The position numbers and the translations under genes are program-made. Of a stretch of DNA of 64,000 nucleotides, positions 8,332-17,744 are shown piece by piece. This DNA comes from Marinobacter fuscus. GTDB taxonomy: Bacteria; Pseudomonadota; Gammaproteobacteria; Pseudomonadales; Oleiphilaceae. The notes beneath the pieces are model-generated. The model was given only the letters and a program-made list of their open reading frames with translations, had not been told where the DNA came from and made no database searches. Where the stretch lies: contig NZ_PXNP01000009.1 of assembly GCF_003007675.1 (NCBI RefSeq), positions 186,001 to 250,000 on the forward strand, written 5' to 3'. Within the stretch, counting starts at the first letter, position 1; each line of letters begins with the position of its first letter.

Positions 8332-8373
8332 ATCATCTGTTCTTTACCGGGAGCAGGATGTTCCGGCTTTTTT
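8327..8373 (+). terminator. Attenuator terminator, nir operon leader
   Basis: A long imperfect stem pairs 8327-8342 with 8351-8367 (one mismatch, one bulge), followed by six T residues, about 25 bases before the first gene. A shorter alternative stem is 8347-8352 with 8361-8366. Confidence 0.8.
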
Positions 8374-8398
8374 CGTTACTCAGAGGAGGATGCCGGGC

Positions 8399-9628
8399 AT
8401 GGCGTGCACACGGAACAAACCACTGGTCATCTGTGGCCATGGAATGGTGGCTCAGCGCTTACTTGAACAACTGGTAAAGTTTGGGCATCCCTACAGCCGG
8501 ATTGTGGTCTTTAACGGCGAACCCTTTTCAGCCTATAACCGTATCCAACTGTCATCACTGCTGGCCAATCAGATCCGTGAAGCGGATCTGGAGCTCAAAC
8601 CCTGGCAGTGGTTTCACGAACATCGCATTGACGTGCACCTGCACGAGCCCGTCACACGCATCGCCCCGAGCCGTCAGGAGGTGATCACGTCGACCGGGCG
8701 GATTCAGCCCTATCAGGCACTGATTATCGCCACCGGTGCCCGACCGTCTGGTTTGGGCATCCCCGGGGAGAGTCTGACCGGCGTTCTGCATTTTCGTAGT
8801 CTCACCGACACGCGAGAGCTGATCCACGAGGCCCGGAAAAAGCGCCGGGCGGTGGTGGTCGGGGGAGGATTCCTTGGCCTGGAAGCCGCGGAAGGGCTCA
8901 GATCCCGGGGCATGGATGTAACCGTCATGCACCGGAGCGATCACCTGCTCAACCGACAACTGAATCCGGCCGCCGGAGAAATTCTGCAACAGCAACTGCA
9001 CACCCGCGGCCTTCACATTCTCACCAGCACCGCACCGGTTGCACTACTGGGCAGGGACAGAGTCCGTGCCGTGCAGCTCAACAATGGCACAGTGCTGGCG
9101 ACCGATCTGGTGGTGATTGCGACGGGTATCACCCCGAACACACAGCTCGCCGCCTCGGCCGGGCTTGCATGCGATCGCGGCATTCAGGTAAACGCACAAC
9201 TGCAAACCTCAACGCCCGATATCTATGCCCTGGGCGAATGCTGTCAGTTTCAGAACCACGTCTTTGGCCTGGTGGAACCCGGATACCAGCAGGCCCGCAT
9301 TCTGGCCAAGTTCCTGTCAGGTGCATCGCAAGCACCGGCATTTGTGCCAGCAAGAATTGCTACACGCCTGAAAATCAGTGACCTGCCGATTTTTTCCTGC
9401 GGTGAAACAGCACCGGCGGCACACACCGATGTCGTCGAGTGGCATGACAAAGCCCATGGAGTCTACGGCCAACTGCTGATCGGGGATGACCGGTTAACCG
9501 GCGCAGTGCTCCTCGGCGACACAACCAATGGCCCCTGGTACAGCGAGCTGATTCGCTCCGGCACCGACATCTCCCGTTTTCGCGACGCCGTTGCGTTTGG
9601 CAAACCCTACTGCAATGCAGCCGCCTGA
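8399..9628 (+). CDS. FAD/NAD(P)H-dependent electron-transfer oxidoreductase of nitrate assimilation
   Basis: A 409-residue flavoprotein of the NirB N-terminal/nitrite-reductase-associated family. It begins PLVICGHGMVAQRLLEQL (FAD-binding Rossmann fold), has the second nucleotide-binding motif VVVGGGFLGLEAAEGL near residue 155, and the FAD motif PDIYALGECC. It lacks the Fe-S and sirohaem domains of NirB. By family it resembles the electron-donor subunits (NasB/NasC-like) that pass NAD(P)H electrons to nitrate reductase. It probably serves NasA, which here has a BFD-type [2Fe-2S] tail but no adjacent partner; that is inference. I chose the ATG at 8399 because GAGGAGG at 8383-8389 is correctly spaced for it and overlaps the ATG at 8390. 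Confidence 0.85.
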   Translation: MACTRNKPLVICGHGMVAQRLLEQLVKFGHPYSRIVVFNGEPFSAYNRIQLSSLLANQIREADLELKPWQWFHEHRIDVHLHEPVTRIAPSRQEVITSTGRIQPYQALIIATGARPSGLGIPGESLTGVLHFRSLTDTRELIHEARKKRRAVVVGGGFLGLEAAEGLRSRGMDVTVMHRSDHLLNRQLNPAAGEILQQQLHTRGLHILTSTAPVALLGRDRVRAVQLNNGTVLATDLVVIATGITPNTQLAASAGLACDRGIQVNAQLQTSTPDIYALGECCQFQNHVFGLVEPGYQQARILAKFLSGASQAPAFVPARIATRLKISDLPIFSCGETAPAAHTDVVEWHDKAHGVYGQLLIGDDRLTGAVLLGDTTNGPWYSELIRSGTDISRFRDAVAFGKPYCNAAA

Positions 9629-9656
9629 TTTGCGCCCATTAAGAGAGGACAACACC

Positions 9657-12170
9657 ATGGAACATCAAACCCTGATCGTGATCGGCAACGGTATGGTCGG
9701 TCATCACTTTCTGGAGCAGTTCTGCCAGTCTCCGGCCTCTGAGCATTACCAGCTTGTGGTGTTCGGCGAAGAGAAACAGCTGGCTTACGACCGGGTGCAT
9801 CTGTCCGAATACTTCGGTGGTTCCACTCACGCCGACCTGGCCATGGCCACAGCAGAGTGGTACGACGCACAAGGTATCGAACTGCACCTGAACGAACCGG
9901 TCACCTCGATCGACCGCGAAAACCAAATCGTGACAACGCCCAAAGGCCATTACCTATACCACCAGCTGGTTCTGGCGACCGGCTCATACCCCTTCGTGCC
10001 ACCCATCGCCGGTAACGACCAGGACGGTTGCTTCGTCTACCGCACACTGGCAGACCTCGATGCCATCCGGGCCAGTGCCGCCCAAGCCCGTTCCGGGGTT
10101 GTTGTGGGCGGGGGCCTGCTGGGCCTTGAGGCGGCCAACGCCCTGAAATCACTGGGCCTTCAGGCCCATGTGGTGGAATTCGCCCCCCGCCTGATGCCGG
10201 TTCAGCTTGACGACCAGGGCGGCGGCTTGCTGCGTCAGAAAATTGAAGACCTGGGCGTTCAGGTTCATACCGAAAAAGCCACCACGGAAATCTCACCGGG
10301 GGCCGAGGCACGCCTGCGGATGAACTTTGCCGACGACAGTCACCTGGACACCGATCTGATTGTGTTTTCCGCGGGCATCCGCCCTCAGGACACTCTGGCC
10401 CGGGCCTGCGGCCTTGAGGTAGGGGAACGTGGCGGCATTGTCGTGAACAACCAGTGCACCACGTCTGACCCGGCGATTCACGCCATTGGCGAATGTGCGC
10501 TTTGGAACCATCGCATCTTCGGGCTTGTGGCGCCGGGCTATACCATGGCACGGACACTGGTCGCCGCGTTGAATCAAGATCAGGACGCTGCCTTCACCGG
10601 GGCGGACATGAGCACCAAACTGAAGCTGCTGGGGGTGGATGTGGGCTCCATTGGTGATGCCCACGCCCAGATACCCGGTGCCCGGAACATTCGCTTTCAT
10701 GATGAACAGTCAGGCCATTACCGGCGCATGGTGCTGAGTCAGGATGGCAAAAAACTGCTGGGCGCTATTCTGGTGGGCGATAACGGCCCCTACGACACCC
10801 TGTTGCAATACGTCCTCAACGGCATCGAATTACCGGATAATCCGGAATCCCTGATTCTGCCGGAAAGCGAGGGCGGCGCACCTGCCCTGGGCGCTGATGC
10901 TCTGCCGGACACAGCGTCCATCTGTTCTTGCCATAATGTTACCAAGGGCGATATCTGCTGCGCCATCGACGCTGGCTGCACGGATGTGGGGAGCGTTAAA
11001 ACAGAAACACGCGCGAGCACCGGATGTGGTGGCTGTTCAGCCCTATTGAAGAAAGTGGTGGACAGTGAACTGGAGAAGCGCGGTGTGGAAGTCTGCACAG
11101 ACCTGTGCGAGCACTTTCCCTACACCCGCCAGGAGCTTTTCCACCTGGTGAAAGTAAACGGAATCCGAACCTTCCAAAACCTGATCAGCCAATACGGCAA
11201 GGGCCAGGGCTGCGACATCTGTAAACCCACGGTGGGCTCGATTCTCGCGTCCTGCTGGAATGAACACGTTCTCGCAACCGACCACGTGCCACTGCAAGAC
11301 ACCAACGACACCTTCATGGCCAACATGCAGAAAAACGGCACCTACTCCATTGTGCCGAGAATTCCCGGTGGCGAGATTACACCAGACAAACTGATCGTGC
11401 TGGGCGAGGTAGCCAAGCAGTATAACCTGTACACCAAGATTACCGGCGGCCAGCGGGTGGATCTGTTCGGCGCCACGCTGAGCGAATTGCCGGAAATCTG
11501 GGAAAAGCTGATCGCCGCCGGCTTCGAAACCGGTCATGCCTACGGCAAATCCCTACGCACAGTGAAATCCTGTGTTGGCAGCACCTGGTGCCGATACGGT
11601 GTACAGGACAGCGTGGGCATGGCGATCATGCTGGAGAATCGCTACAAGGGCCTGCGGGCCCCCCACAAGGTAAAAATGGCGGTATCCGGCTGTACCCGGG
11701 AGTGTGCCGAAGCTCAGAGCAAAGACTTCGGGGTAATTGCTACAGACAAAGGCTGGAACCTGTACGTATGCGGCAACGGCGGCATGCGCCCACGCCATGC
11801 GGACTTGTTTGCCACGGATCTGTCGGATGACGAACTGATCCGGACGATCGACCGGGTAGTGATGTTCTATGTACGCACGGCAGACCGCCTGCAACGGACG
11901 TCGGTGTGGCTGGAAAACCTGGAAGGCGGCCTGGATTACCTCAAACAGGTGGTTCTGGACGACAGCCTGGGCATCGGCGAGGAACTGGAGCAACACATGG
12001 CCGAGCTGGTAAGCACCTATCGGTGTGAGTGGAAGGCGGCAGTAGAGGATCCGGAGAAGCGCAAACGATTCCGGGAGTTTGTAAATGCACCGGCGCAGAA
12101 AGACCCGGTGCAGCAATGGACATTCGAGCGCGGGCAACGGCGACCGGTATTGGAAGTGGTTGCTTCATAG
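9657..12170 (+). CDS. nirB: Nitrite reductase [NAD(P)H], large subunit
   Basis: Cytoplasmic sirohaem enzyme reducing nitrite to ammonium, 837 residues. Order: FAD/NAD(P)H oxidoreductase (LIVIGNGMVGHHFLEQF at the N terminus, VVVGGGLLGLEAANAL near residue 145), BFD-like [2Fe-2S] region (CSCHNVTKGD, STGCGGC, near 425-465), ferredoxin-like half domain, and the [4Fe-4S]/sirohaem C-terminal domain (SCVGSTWCRYGVQDS and AVSGCTRECAEAQSKDFGV, the two Cys pairs). The ATG at 9657 follows AAGAGAGG; a longer frame to 9591 overlaps the preceding gene and is not needed. Operon with the FAD protein and nirD. Confidence 0.96.
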   Translation: MEHQTLIVIGNGMVGHHFLEQFCQSPASEHYQLVVFGEEKQLAYDRVHLSEYFGGSTHADLAMATAEWYDAQGIELHLNEPVTSIDRENQIVTTPKGHYLYHQLVLATGSYPFVPPIAGNDQDGCFVYRTLADLDAIRASAAQARSGVVVGGGLLGLEAANALKSLGLQAHVVEFAPRLMPVQLDDQGGGLLRQKIEDLGVQVHTEKATTEISPGAEARLRMNFADDSHLDTDLIVFSAGIRPQDTLARACGLEVGERGGIVVNNQCTTSDPAIHAIGECALWNHRIFGLVAPGYTMARTLVAALNQDQDAAFTGADMSTKLKLLGVDVGSIGDAHAQIPGARNIRFHDEQSGHYRRMVLSQDGKKLLGAILVGDNGPYDTLLQYVLNGIELPDNPESLILPESEGGAPALGADALPDTASICSCHNVTKGDICCAIDAGCTDVGSVKTETRASTGCGGCSALLKKVVDSELEKRGVEVCTDLCEHFPYTRQELFHLVKVNGIRTFQNLISQYGKGQGCDICKPTVGSILASCWNEHVLATDHVPLQDTNDTFMANMQKNGTYSIVPRIPGGEITPDKLIVLGEVAKQYNLYTKITGGQRVDLFGATLSELPEIWEKLIAAGFETGHAYGKSLRTVKSCVGSTWCRYGVQDSVGMAIMLENRYKGLRAPHKVKMAVSGCTRECAEAQSKDFGVIATDKGWNLYVCGNGGMRPRHADLFATDLSDDELIRTIDRVVMFYVRTADRLQRTSVWLENLEGGLDYLKQVVLDDSLGIGEELEQHMAELVSTYRCEWKAAVEDPEKRKRFREFVNAPAQKDPVQQWTFERGQRRPVLEVVAS

Positions 12171-12240
12171 CCTGCGAAACAGATGCAAAAGGCTGGCGGG
12201 ACACGCAAGCACAGACTAATGACGAACGGGGAGAATGACA

Positions 12241-12609
12241 ATGAAAGCACCTACAAACTGGGTACCGGTCTGCACCGTAGACGATCTGGTCGCGGATTCC
12301 GGCATCGCCGTGTGGACTGAGGACGGGCCAGTATCGGTCTTCTATCTACCGAACCGACTGCCGGCGCTGTTTGCCGTCAGCCACACCGACCCCTTCAGTG
12401 GGTCGAACGTGCTGGCCCGCGGCATTACCGGGGACATCAACGGCGAACCGGTGGTGGCGTCGCCGATATACAAACAGCACTTCAGCCTGCGCACCGGACG
12501 CTGCCTGGAAGACGAGGGCGTGCAGATTAAGGTCTACCCGGCGTTGCTCGATGGCAACCGGATACGACTGGAAGTGCCAGTGGTTCAGGCGGCCCCCGTC
12601 GCCGCCTGA
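12241..12609 (+). CDS. nirD: Nitrite reductase, small subunit
   Basis: Rieske-fold partner of NirB, 122 residues. The Rieske ligand pattern is replaced (SHTDPFSGSNVL ... SPIYKQHFSLRTG), as is usual for assimilatory NirD, so no Fe-S cluster is expected. I preferred the ATG at 12241 over 12235 because GGGGAG at 12228-12233 is then 7 bases away. It is the last gene of the nir operon. Confidence 0.92.
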   Translation: MKAPTNWVPVCTVDDLVADSGIAVWTEDGPVSVFYLPNRLPALFAVSHTDPFSGSNVLARGITGDINGEPVVASPIYKQHFSLRTGRCLEDEGVQIKVYPALLDGNRIRLEVPVVQAAPVAA

Positions 12610-12631
12610 AACTTGCTCGCGTCAGCGGAAA

Positions 12632-12684
12632 AACCGGCGCTATGGCCACAACCTTCTCGCTTGACCACTGTTATGGCGCCGGTT
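12632..12684 (+). repeat. 9-bp inverted repeat after nirD
   Basis: AACCGGCGC (12632-12640) and GCGCCGGTT (12676-12684) are perfectly complementary with a 35-base spacer and no T-run. It may be a weak transcript end or part of the next promoter region. Confidence 0.35.
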
Positions 12685-12721
12685 AGTCTGCCCCATAATT
12701 CTCAGGGAAAATCTCGGATTT

Positions 12722-14599
12722 ATGGAAGATCACAGCCAGTTTCGCCTGCTGTCAGAGCGCCGGTTTTTGCCCTTTTTCGTTACTCAGTTCGCTGGCGCTT
12801 TTAACGACAACCTGTTCAAGAATGCCTTGCTGTTGCTCATCACCTATAGCGCTGGCGGGCTGTTCGGGTTGTCTGCAGATGTGGTGGTCAATCTGGCTGC
12901 CATGTTGTTTATCCTGCCGTTTTTTCTGTTTTCGGCGATCGCCGGCCAGGTCGCTGACCGGTATGAAAAATCGACGGTCATCCGCTGGATCAAGCTGGCA
13001 GAGGTCGCCATTATGGGCGCTGCCGCCGTCGGGCTCTGGTTCGGCTGGTACGAGGTGCTGTTTCTGTTGCTGTTTCTGACCGGCGTTCAATCTGCGTTCT
13101 TCGGGCCGGTGAAATACGCCATTCTGCCCCAGGCGCTGAAAGAGCAGGAGCTGGTGGGCGGTAACGCACTGGTGGAGATGGGCACCTTTGTGGCCATACT
13201 GGTGGGTACCCTGACCGCCGGGGTGATGATGAAAGCCGCAGTACCCGGGCCGGTGATTGCGGTCGCCGTGGCCTTGCTGGCCGTGATTGGCCTGATTGCA
13301 GCCGTGAAAATACCCAAAGCGGATGCCGCCGCCCCGGAACTTCGAATTCGCTTTCGGCCGCTGCAGGAAACCTGGAAACTCATGGCCATCGCCCGGGATA
13401 ACCACAGTGTCTTCCTGAGCATCCTGGCGATTTCCTGGTTCTGGTTCCTCGGCGCCGCCTATCTGACCCAGTTCCCGAATTTTGCCAAAACCCACCTGAT
13501 GGGTGATGAAACCGTGGTCACCATCCTGCTGGCCATTTTCACCATCGGCATTGCGGCCGGATCCATCGCCTGCGAGCGGCTGTCGGGGCACAAAATTGAA
13601 CTGGGCATTGTGCCTATCGGCTCTCTGGGCCTCAGCTTCTTTGGTATCGACCTGTTCTTCAACACACCGGAGCAACCGATTCCGTCAGACTGGTGGATGA
13701 TCATCACCGACGCCCATTACCGGCAGGTTGCCATCGATCTGCTCGCCATCGGTATTTTTGGCGGCCTGTTTATCGTGCCGCTGTACGCCTTTGTGCAGCA
13801 GGAAACACCTCCCGCTACCCGGGCACGGGTGATTGCCGCACTCAATGTGTTCAACGCCCTGTTCATGGTCATCAGCGCCCTGTTAGGTATGGTGATGCTG
13901 GGCTTCTTCGGGCTGTCGATTCCGGAATTTTTCCTGGTGCTATCGATCATGAACCTGATCGTGGCGGGGTTTGTGTACCAGCAGGTGCCGGATTTTGCAC
14001 TGCGCTTCGTGATCTGGGTGTTGTCCCATACCCTTTACCGGGTTACCCATCATAATCTGCAGCGTATCCCAGACAACGGCCCCGTGTTGCTGGTGTGCAA
14101 CCACGTCTCCTACATGGATGCACTGGTCATCGCGGGCGCAGTGCGCAGGCCGGTAAGGTTTGTGATGGATCACAACATTTTTTCCACACCGGTGATGGGT
14201 GGTTTCTTCCGGTTGGCGAAAGCCATCCCCATTGGCCCGAAAGCCAAGGTGCCGGAGATCTATGATGCCGCCTTTGAGCGAATTGACGAGGAGCTGGCTG
14301 CTGGCCAGGTGGTGTGCATTTTCCCGGAAGGCAAACTCACCAAAGACGGTGAGGTAGACACCTTCAAGCCGGGCGTCGAAATGATTCTGCAGCGCCGCCC
14401 GGTGCCGGTGGTGCCCATGGCACTGCGGGGCCTGTGGGGCAGCTTCTTCAGCCATTGCGGCGGCCCTGCGTTCAGCCACTGGCCTCGGCGCTTCTGGTCT
14501 CGCATTCACTTGCTGGCCGGGCATCCGCTACCGGCCAGTGAAGCCAGCGCCGAAACCCTGGAAACAAAGGTAAAAGCGCTTCGGGGCGAACAACCCTAG
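12722..14599 (+). CDS. MFS transporter fused to 1-acylglycerol-3-phosphate-type acyltransferase
   Basis: A 625-residue membrane protein. Residues ~1-420 are an LplT-like major facilitator domain with ~12 membrane segments (FFVTQFAGAFNDNLFKNALLL at the start). The remainder is a PlsC-type acyltransferase with motif I NHVSYMD, motif III FPEGKLT, and VPMALRGLWGSFF. This matches the LplT-Aas lysophospholipid re-acylation fusions, but the third (AMP-binding acyl-ACP synthetase) domain of the full fusion is missing. A role in lysophospholipid flipping and reacylation at the inner membrane is inferred. It ends 4 bases into the convergent TM2 gene. Confidence 0.88.
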   Translation: MEDHSQFRLLSERRFLPFFVTQFAGAFNDNLFKNALLLLITYSAGGLFGLSADVVVNLAAMLFILPFFLFSAIAGQVADRYEKSTVIRWIKLAEVAIMGAAAVGLWFGWYEVLFLLLFLTGVQSAFFGPVKYAILPQALKEQELVGGNALVEMGTFVAILVGTLTAGVMMKAAVPGPVIAVAVALLAVIGLIAAVKIPKADAAAPELRIRFRPLQETWKLMAIARDNHSVFLSILAISWFWFLGAAYLTQFPNFAKTHLMGDETVVTILLAIFTIGIAAGSIACERLSGHKIELGIVPIGSLGLSFFGIDLFFNTPEQPIPSDWWMIITDAHYRQVAIDLLAIGIFGGLFIVPLYAFVQQETPPATRARVIAALNVFNALFMVISALLGMVMLGFFGLSIPEFFLVLSIMNLIVAGFVYQQVPDFALRFVIWVLSHTLYRVTHHNLQRIPDNGPVLLVCNHVSYMDALVIAGAVRRPVRFVMDHNIFSTPVMGGFFRLAKAIPIGPKAKVPEIYDAAFERIDEELAAGQVVCIFPEGKLTKDGEVDTFKPGVEMILQRRPVPVVPMALRGLWGSFFSHCGGPAFSHWPRRFWSRIHLLAGHPLPASEASAETLETKVKALRGEQP

Positions 14600-15009
14600 C
14601 GCAGCTGATCCATCCGGTTGCGCTCGGAAATCTGGCTGTTCAGGGTCCAGAAATCGTACAGCACCCCAATCAGAAACAGTCCGCCGGTAAACAGGTACAG
14701 CAGGCCGGTCAGCCACTTGCCCATGTACATCCGGTGTACCCCGAACACACCGACAAAGGTGAGCAAGATCCAACCGATGTTGTAGCTGACCTGGCCATCC
14801 TGAAAACGGTAATCGGCTTCCTTGTCCATGGCAGGAATCAGGAAAAGATCGATAATCCAGCCAATAAAAAACAGCCCCAGTGTGAAAAACCAGAGTGTGC
14901 CCGTTACCGGCTTGCCATAGTAAAAGCGATGAGAGCCCAGAAAGCCAAAAATCCAGAGCAGGTAACCAATCAGCTTGCTATGGGTATCGGGTGGTTGATT
15001 CATTGCCAT
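14596..15009 (-). CDS. TM2-domain membrane protein
   Basis: A 137-residue protein with two TM2-like repeats. Each has a membrane segment, the G-x-HRFY/HRMY signature (FLGSHRFYYGKPVTGTLWF and VFGVHRMYMGKWLTGLLYL) and a second helix. Its function is unknown. The ATG at 15009 follows AGGA; the longer frame overlaps the upstream amidotransferase gene. It lies 10 bases after that gene, so they are probably cotranscribed. Confidence 0.85.
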   Translation of the reverse strand: MAMNQPPDTHSKLIGYLLWIFGFLGSHRFYYGKPVTGTLWFFTLGLFFIGWIIDLFLIPAMDKEADYRFQDGQVSYNIGWILLTFVGVFGVHRMYMGKWLTGLLYLFTGGLFLIGVLYDFWTLNSQISERNRMDQLR

Positions 15010-15019
15010 ATCTATCCTG

Positions 15020-15838
15020 TTAAGAGTTTGTCGCAGCACCGGGTTTGGCCAGGGCATGGGCTTCCGGGTCCCGCCCCTGCATCACCACCTCGCCCTGGCG
15101 CCACAGCCGCCACTCACCCGGCTGGTAAATATCCCAGGTCTCGTCGGTGGTCAGCGGTTCGGTAACAATAACACTGACGATGTCATTGGGCGTGGTTTCC
15201 GACTCAAAATCCACCGTTACATCCGCGTCTTTCAGTCGCGCCGGGCCGAACGGCGCTCGCCGGGTAATACTGGCCATCTTGGTGGTGCAATAGGTAAACA
15301 GCCAGTCGCCGTTGCTCAACAGCAGATTGAACACGCCATTACGGGCATAGGCTCCGGATAAGGCCACCAGGCGCTCGACCACCGCCTCGGTTGATGTGTT
15401 GCGGTCACACTGACTGCGCAGATGGTTAAGAATGTCGCAAAACAGGGCCTCACTGTCAGTGCTGCCAACCGGCTCATAAAACCCGGCTTCCACGCAAAAA
15501 TCCGACAGCTGGCCGTTATGGGCAAACACCCAGTAGCGGCCCCAGAGTTCGCGGATAAACGGGTGGGTGTTAGCCAGGCATATCTCGCCCACATTGGCCT
15601 GCCGAATGTGGCAGACGGCCACTTCGCTCTTGATGGGGTGAGTCTGTACTACCTCGGCAATGCGAGACGATGCACTGGCGTCGGCATCGTGAAAGCAACG
15701 CACACCTTTGCCCTCATAGAAGGCCACGCCCCAGCCATCTTTGTGGGGGCCGGTATCACCGCCACGGCGGGTCAGGCCGGTAAAGCTGAAGCAAAGGTCT
15801 GTGGGTGTGTTGGCACTCATCGCCAGCAGTTCACACAT
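15020..15838 (-). CDS. Class II glutamine amidotransferase (YafJ-like)
   Basis: A 272-residue Ntn-hydrolase. It starts MCELLAMSA, placing the catalytic Cys at residue 2, and has the glutamine-binding motifs VAVCHIRQAN and YWVFAHNGQLSDF. There is no synthase domain, so it is a stand-alone glutaminase-type amidotransferase of unknown partner, like E. coli YafJ. It is upstream of the TM2 gene in the same direction. Confidence 0.88.
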   Translation of the reverse strand: MCELLAMSANTPTDLCFSFTGLTRRGGDTGPHKDGWGVAFYEGKGVRCFHDADASASSRIAEVVQTHPIKSEVAVCHIRQANVGEICLANTHPFIRELWGRYWVFAHNGQLSDFCVEAGFYEPVGSTDSEALFCDILNHLRSQCDRNTSTEAVVERLVALSGAYARNGVFNLLLSNGDWLFTYCTTKMASITRRAPFGPARLKDADVTVDFESETTPNDIVSVIVTEPLTTDETWDIYQPGEWRLWRQGEVVMQGRDPEAHALAKPGAATNS

Positions 15839-15891
15839 GGTCGGTGCATCCCTGAAACTTGAAACAGACGATCAGGATAACCGATTCAGCC

Positions 15892-16992
15892 TCAGCCGCC
15901 AGCCTCCGGCGCCAGATCTTCACTCTCCGGAGCAGCACCCGCCTGGGCGACCCGGTTGCGGCCCGCCCGCTTACCATGATACAGGTACTTATCCGCCACC
16001 TGGAACAGCACCTGGGCTTCCCGGCCACTGTCGGGCCACTGGGCAATGCCGAACGAGGCGGTTACGCGAATACTGGCATCACCGTAACTCAACTCACGGC
16101 TAGCAATACGCTTACGCAACGCTTCCATCAACTCAAACGCATCGGGCGGGCGAACATCCCGCAAAATCAGGCCGAACTCCTCACCGCCAAGACGCCCAAC
16201 GGAATCGGTGCTGCGCAGACGCTCTTTCAGGCACTGGCCAATGCTGCGAAGCACCTGGTCTCCGGCATCGTGGCCCAGGGTATCGTTTACCAGTTTGAAG
16301 TGGTCAATATCCATAATCACCAACGCAAACCCGGTGCCACTGCAATCACACTCAGCAATGGTTCGAGCCAGGATGGACTGGAAACAGGCCCGGTTTGCCA
16401 GCCCGGTCAGGGCGTCGGTCTGGGCCGTATCTATCAGGCGCTGTTCGGCTTCTTCACGCCGGGCTTCATACATATGCATGAATACCTGCATCAGGGCACC
16501 GCACAACACCATGTTGATCAGATCAATCATACGATGGGCAGAACCAACATTGCCCAGGTGCAGGTAGTACACCACACCGCCCAGAAGCATAAACGGAACA
16601 GACAGAATCATGCCTTCCCGCTTACCCAGCAGCAGGTAGGCAAGCACCGGCATCATCAACACCCAGACAAACGCGGATACCGAGGCGTCCGGCAGCAGCA
16701 TGATGACCAGAAAAAAAGAAAAATTGAACACCAGATAAACATAGAGCCACTGCTGGAAGCGCCCTGTTGTAAGAACCCGGCTGGCACCGTAGAACAGGAT
16801 GCCGCTGGCCAGCAGTTCTGCCAGGGATACCCAGGGAAAGCCGTTGAAGAACTGCAGGCAGGCAAACACAGACAAAGAAGTGCCGGAAACCAGAAACATC
16901 AGCCTGGCAAGCGAACGGCGGTGATTGTCCCTGAGGCCCGAGCGGCTTTGTTCCAACGTCGTCCCGAGATCCGGTTGGTGATTGTGCGTCAT
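15892..16992 (-). CDS. Diguanylate cyclase, membrane-bound
   Basis: A 366-residue inner-membrane protein that should make cyclic di-GMP. The N-terminal ~180 residues carry about six hydrophobic segments of an unassigned sensor type, followed by a charged linker (MYEARREEAEQRLIDTAQ). The GGDEF domain has the active motif GGEEF. Five residues before it, RSTD forms an RxxD inhibitory site, so product feedback is likely. It stands alone between the amidotransferase and yfbR genes. Confidence 0.92.
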   Translation of the reverse strand: MTHNHQPDLGTTLEQSRSGLRDNHRRSLARLMFLVSGTSLSVFACLQFFNGFPWVSLAELLASGILFYGASRVLTTGRFQQWLYVYLVFNFSFFLVIMLLPDASVSAFVWVLMMPVLAYLLLGKREGMILSVPFMLLGGVVYYLHLGNVGSAHRMIDLINMVLCGALMQVFMHMYEARREEAEQRLIDTAQTDALTGLANRACFQSILARTIAECDCSGTGFALVIMDIDHFKLVNDTLGHDAGDQVLRSIGQCLKERLRSTDSVGRLGGEEFGLILRDVRPPDAFELMEALRKRIASRELSYGDASIRVTASFGIAQWPDSGREAQVLFQVADKYLYHGKRAGRNRVAQAGAAPESEDLAPEAGG

Positions 16993-17112
16993 ACTGGCTC
17001 TTCCCTGGATGCGAGTCAGTATAGACGCTCGTTCTTGGCTGTAAAATCACAGATCAGAATTTTTCAGGGGCATGGCTAACCCCTGAACCGTAACTGCCAG
17101 ACGCCACATCTG

Positions 17113-17718
17113 CTACCCCAGAAGGTTATCCAGCGGCTGGTCGTAACCAGGCGCAAACACCTGCAGAAAGTACTGCACCTCCGGCAGTGCTTCTTCTTCC
17201 AGCCGCTGGCGAATCTGCTGCTCCGCCGGCGCAAACTCCGGATTTCCGGCCCGCAACTCGGCCCGGCATTTCAGCCAGGCGGACAACCGGTCTGCCGCCT
17301 TGATGAGTTCTTTCTCGCCCGGCGCCAGGCGGGATTCCCGGATATAGGGCGCAAAATCATCCCTCAGATCCTCGGGCAACAAGCCCAGCAGTTCCGCCTC
17401 GGCTTTGTGCTCGATATCACCGAAGGCTTCCCGCATCACCCGTGAATGGTATTTCACCGGCGTCGGCATATCCCCGGTGATCACTTCGGTGGCATCGTGA
17501 TACAGCGCTGCCGCGGCAATACGATCCACATTGGCATTACCGCCGAAGTGGCGGTTACGGATCAGGGCCAGCGCATGGGCGATGGTGGCCACCTCCCAGG
17601 AATGGGTGGCTACGTTTTCATCGATGGCATTACGCATCAGCCCCCAGCGTTTGATCCAACGCAACCGCGACACATAGGCAAAGAAGTGGCTGGCCGCTCT
17701 GGCCGGATTTCTGGTCAT
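17113..17718 (-). CDS. yfbR: 5'-deoxynucleotidase, HD domain
   Basis: A 201-residue HD-superfamily phosphohydrolase close to E. coli YfbR, which dephosphorylates deoxyribonucleoside monophosphates. Metal-binding motifs are ENVATHSWEVA (His), LYHDATEVITGD (HD) and a later Asp in IKAADRLSAW. Its length matches the family. It is cotranscribable with the DUF748 gene upstream (27-base gap). Confidence 0.88.
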   Translation of the reverse strand: MTRNPARAASHFFAYVSRLRWIKRWGLMRNAIDENVATHSWEVATIAHALALIRNRHFGGNANVDRIAAAALYHDATEVITGDMPTPVKYHSRVMREAFGDIEHKAEAELLGLLPEDLRDDFAPYIRESRLAPGEKELIKAADRLSAWLKCRAELRAGNPEFAPAEQQIRQRLEEEALPEVQYFLQVFAPGYDQPLDNLLG

Positions 17719-17744
17719 GGTGCTCCGGGCTCCGTAGTGTGTCT

